Assembly: GCF_003696315.1 (NCBI RefSeq)
Contig: NZ_RFFN01000003.1
Coordinates: forward strand, 682,001 to 746,000
DNA from: Pseudomonas songnenensis
GTDB taxonomy: Bacteria > Pseudomonadota > Gammaproteobacteria > Pseudomonadales > Pseudomonadaceae
DNA length: 64,000 nt
Direction: 5' to 3'
Part shown: in pieces, positions 61,340-64,000 of the stretch
Layout: every line of letters starts with the position of its first letter
Position numbering within the stretch: position 1 is the stretch's first letter
Translations under genes and position numbers: made by a program
Notes under the pieces: generated by a model
The model's database searches: none
The model's input: only the letters and a program-made list of their open reading frames with translations
Told to the model about the DNA's origin: nothing

Positions 61340-63419
61340 CCTCTTCCTCCTTGAATATCAGGTCGCTAAGATCCGGGAAGGCATAGTCTTCCTGCTTCTC
61401 TCCCCGCAATGGGATCACCTCAGCCGGCTTTTCCTGCTGTATTTTCTCCGGTTTGAATGCTGTTTTCTGGCGTTCCTGGCGCTTTTCCTGCTGCTTGTTC
61501 TTGCGGATCTGGGTTCCCAGATCCTTCTTAGTCATACCCGTTTTTACCGGACTTGCATCCTCTGCCTGGGCAATAATGGACTCGATCTGCTTCAGAAGAT
61601 TGCCCCTCTCTACCAAAGCTTGTGCAGCTGCGTTGGTATCGCTACGTCGTTCATCTCTAGACAGCAGCCAGACATCCCAGAAGGTCATCCCCCTGAAGCG
61701 CCGACTGCGATCGGCAAGATCGCAAACCCAATAGTCCTTGAGGCTATTGGACAGCCGCAGGTAAATATGGTCGGCGCTACGCGGATCGTATGCGACCGTT
61801 ACCCCCGTAGGCCGGCGCCCCTGACCTCGGTGGAACCACCCCTCCCTGATTGCTTCCTGACAGCTGTAGAAGCAGCCGAACAGCCTGATTCCCAGTTCCG
61901 AAACCGTGGCCGACTCATGGGGCAAAAGATTGATCCGCACCAGCTCCTCGGGCGCAGTACGTAACCGACCGGTCAGGTTGGCCAGGCCCCAGTTCCACAG
62001 CATGACCGGAATGGCTGGCAGATCGCCCGGCATACCAGAGGTCCTGTCGTATTTGCTCAAGGTGTGAAAGTTGTTGTGGTGGAGGATGCCGGCGATGATG
62101 ATCTGGGTAAACTCGGGCAAGGTCAGGCTGGCATCAAGCCTGTAGTCGTGGCCACCCCGCTTCCGGCTGGTAGTGTCCTCGACCACTCCGCTGGCATAGG
62201 GTTTAAAACGCTCCTGCACCGTCCGGAAATAACGCTCGACGATCCCCTTGGCATCTCCTCGCCTGGCCGGTGCATTCTCGATGCGAACGCCGAAGGCTTG
62301 GGAAAATGCTTCTACCTTGGTGCCATTCAGTTCGCCCTTATCGGCCAGCACTACATCCGGCAAGCCTTGGACAGGCCAGTCACTGGCATCGATCTCCACG
62401 CCATACTGGCGGCAATACTCAACCTTGTCGGCGACCGTGTTGGCCAATGCCACCATGGCGCTGACCCAGGAAGGCCCATCGAATCCGACGTACATGCCAA
62501 CGACCATACGGCTGAACACGTCGATCACCATGTAAACGACAGGCCTGCCGACGATAAGGCTGCGATCATGTTCTGAAACCAGATAGATATCGGCGATGGT
62601 GGCATCTATCTGGTAGCGGTATCCGGGCCCAAGTGCCTCGGTCGTCGATGTGCTACTGAGCGGCCGGAAGTCCTTGGCAAAATCCACTGCGGACACCCTG
62701 CATGGCAAGGTGTCGGTGAAGTGATACTCGCGCCCATAGAAGTAACGGAACTGCCCCAATGTAGGCAGTTCTGAGGTCGGTAGTTGCGGCAGAACAGCAC
62801 GGAGCAGGTTCAGCCCGGAGGCGTAGGCATCAGGAATGGACGGATGTCTTTCCTTGAGTAAGCGCTCCTCGATGACCCGGCGAAAAATGCGCTCGATGTC
62901 CGGCGTGACATTACTCCCTTTCCCCTCCATCACCACTCTGGGCCTACCCAGCTTGGCTTGGCTCGGCTTTCTGCGTTTGCCACGGGCGCCCGAGTTGACG
63001 TAGTCCGGCAGGAGGGCGTTCCTGCACATGCCTCGCTGCCAGTAGCGCCTCAGTAACCTATACACCGTCTGATTGGTGATACCATGGCGCTCCATGATGC
63101 CTCTGACAATGAGCCCTCTGGGACGCCGTACGAAAAGCTGGGGATCGTGCACAAAATCCTCCAGCATTGCCCAAGCTTCATCACGCTTCTGTTGATCAAG
63201 AGAACCTTCCTCAACCTCCCGGAGGACTGTCTCCTCGAAGGGATCGGCAATGCTCTCCAGCTCCCGCTCCATTAGCAAACGCTCCAGCTCTGCAACCGAT
63301 ATTGGTTCGGGCAACGCCGTGTCCGAATAGATATCGATCCAGATGGCCTGCTCGGTGCCGGACCAAAGCAGACGCTTTCGCAGTTCCCCTATCTGGAACA
63401 CCTGATTAACGGGAAACAC
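61332..63419 (-). CDS. tnsB: Tn7-type transposase TnsB (DDE)
   Basis: The 695-residue integrase-fold transposase has the catalytic triad D272 (YQIDATIAD), D360 (VVLADKGEL) and E395 (KGIVERYF), nearly the same positions as Tn7 TnsB (D273, D361, E396). N-terminal helix-turn-helix regions (about 20-220) bind the end sites; the Lys/Gln-rich C-terminal tail should contact TnsC. It makes the 3' strand cuts and joins. It overlaps tnsA by 14 bp. Confidence 0.95.
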   Translation of the reverse strand: MFPVNQVFQIGELRKRLLWSGTEQAIWIDIYSDTALPEPISVAELERLLMERELESIADPFEETVLREVEEGSLDQQKRDEAWAMLEDFVHDPQLFVRRPRGLIVRGIMERHGITNQTVYRLLRRYWQRGMCRNALLPDYVNSGARGKRRKPSQAKLGRPRVVMEGKGSNVTPDIERIFRRVIEERLLKERHPSIPDAYASGLNLLRAVLPQLPTSELPTLGQFRYFYGREYHFTDTLPCRVSAVDFAKDFRPLSSTSTTEALGPGYRYQIDATIADIYLVSEHDRSLIVGRPVVYMVIDVFSRMVVGMYVGFDGPSWVSAMVALANTVADKVEYCRQYGVEIDASDWPVQGLPDVVLADKGELNGTKVEAFSQAFGVRIENAPARRGDAKGIVERYFRTVQERFKPYASGVVEDTTSRKRGGHDYRLDASLTLPEFTQIIIAGILHHNNFHTLSKYDRTSGMPGDLPAIPVMLWNWGLANLTGRLRTAPEELVRINLLPHESATVSELGIRLFGCFYSCQEAIREGWFHRGQGRRPTGVTVAYDPRSADHIYLRLSNSLKDYWVCDLADRSRRFRGMTFWDVWLLSRDERRSDTNAAAQALVERGNLLKQIESIIAQAEDASPVKTGMTKKDLGTQIRKNKQQEKRQERQKTAFKPEKIQQEKPAEVIPLRGEKQEDYAFPDLSDLIFKEEEDD

Positions 63420-64000
63420 TGCTCAACTCCTGATGCATTTGATGAGGATTGACAACCAGGTCTTTCGGCTTCAGTTCCCGGTAAGGGATATCTAGATCGA
63501 AAAGGAAACAGTGCCGGGCCAGCAACTGACGTAGCCAATAGAGCGCCTGGCCAGCCTCCAGTTGGCCGGAGGTATCCAGTCCTTGGGCAATAGCGGTCAT
63601 CGTCCGATCTGGGTGGCGCTGAAGCTCAAGCAGAAACAGCTGCTGGTAATGGGCGAGATCGTTCAAGGCGAGATCGTCTTCAGCATGCGCAGGATAGAGC
63701 CATTGGATATTGGCAAATGCCACCTTGGATACCTCACGCTCCGTGACGATGACCCATGTAATACCTTTTTCCTGCCAGTAACGCCTTTCAAGCTCAAGCC
63801 TCTCGATGACTTCAGGCTTCTGCAGGTCGACACTGTACTTGGCCTGAATCGCGATGCTCGGCCGCTGAGGATCTTCGAAATCCACCAAGAAGTCGCTGGT
63901 CAGTACCTGCGGAGTGCCCTTGTAACGCCCGTGGGGCAGGCCAAGCTCCTCGGCGATGCGCACCGTATCGTCGACCCGCATCGGGAACTGTTCACGGATA
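63406..64000 (-). CDS. tnsA: Tn7-type endonuclease TnsA (partial, start outside window)
   Basis: About 198 C-terminal residues are visible and the frame stays open to the edge (IREQFPMRVDDTVRIA), aligning with residue 78 or so of the 273-residue Tn7 TnsA. The first 80 residues are missing. Catalytic D (SDFLVDF) and K (IQAKYS) are present, matching Tn7 D114 and K132; the E63 equivalent lies beyond the window. LELERRYWQEKGITWVIVT is the family's strongest motif. TnsA cuts the 5' strands, allowing cut-and-paste. An internal ATG at 63981 is not the true start. Confidence 0.93.
   Translation of the reverse strand, partial: IREQFPMRVDDTVRIAEELGLPHGRYKGTPQVLTSDFLVDFEDPQRPSIAIQAKYSVDLQKPEVIERLELERRYWQEKGITWVIVTEREVSKVAFANIQWLYPAHAEDDLALNDLAHYQQLFLLELQRHPDRTMTAIAQGLDTSGQLEAGQALYWLRQLLARHCFLFDLDIPYRELKPKDLVVNPHQMHQELSSVSR

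Larger units (their letters stand above)
49224..64000 (-). mobile_element. Tn7-like transposon (left end to beyond the window)
   Basis: The element starts at TGTGGGACGA (49224) and continues past the right edge. It carries a defence-type cargo operon and tnsA-tnsE on the minus strand, so tnsA should be near the right end, as in Tn7. The host sequence ACACT (49219-49223) is the predicted 5-bp target duplication. Cargo genes are visibly poorer in G+C than the host genes to the left. The right end and the tnsA start lie outside the window, so full length is unknown. Confidence 0.88.

Noticed and set aside
63406..63981. Taking ATG at 63981 as the start of TnsA
   Set aside because: The frame continues upstream to the window edge with residues (IREQFP) that align with Tn7 TnsA, so the gene is truncated by the window.

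Overview
The window reads as a chromosome segment of a high-GC gammaproteobacterium of the Pseudomonas group, possibly a Stutzerimonas-like species. I base this on gene content and order: znuA-zur-znuC-znuB plus a YgjP-type gene, metNIQ, the prlC/YheV/radical-SAM cluster, and a cytochrome oxidase operon in the order coxB-coxA-ctaG-coxC-DUF2909-SURF1-ctaA-cyoE-SCO. These match arrangements I remember from P. aeruginosa. No rRNA, tRNA or CRISPR array was seen.

Layout. 1-4041: end of an operon with a response regulator, a TPR/YaiO-like outer membrane barrel, a HEAT-repeat membrane protein and a processive glycosyltransferase, which looks like a surface polysaccharide system. 4139-7143: divergent aldehyde dehydrogenase and omega-aminotransferase for amine or polyamine breakdown. 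7195-7319: a MITE-like repeat, with a second copy at 33953-34110. 7324-10959: zinc uptake and its regulator Zur. 11002-17603: a DASS transporter, a large HPII-type catalase and the methionine importer MetNIQ. 17739-25807: an alcohol dehydrogenase, a VOC protein, a gamma-class carbonic anhydrase, oligopeptidase A, an acyltransferase and a radical SAM protein behind a LexA box. 26040-34767: aa3-type cytochrome c oxidase with its assembly and heme A factors. 34820-40154: an iron-siderophore unit (PepSY protein, TonB receptor, FecR, FecI). 40321-43190: small periplasmic proteins, a CobW GTPase and a SUKH-like protein. 43419-49182: a bacteriophytochrome operon with response regulator, hybrid kinase and heme oxygenase.

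From 49224 to the right edge lies a Tn7-like transposon. Its left end starts TGTGGGACGA, 41 bp after the heme oxygenase stop and just past that gene's terminator, and carries three TnsB-type sites spaced exactly 55 bp apart. tnsE, tnsD, tnsC, tnsB and most of tnsA follow on the minus strand; tnsA runs off the window, so the right end is not visible. The cargo, visibly poorer in G+C than the host genes, is a tight six-gene minus-strand operon: a small protein, a D12-class adenine methyltransferase, a large Eco57I/TaqI-type adenine methyltransferase, an unrecognised 198-aa protein, an McrB-like ATPase without a DNA-recognition domain, and an McrC-like nuclease. This looks like a modification-dependent or restriction-modification defence system of unusual composition and is the best candidate here for an undescribed system.
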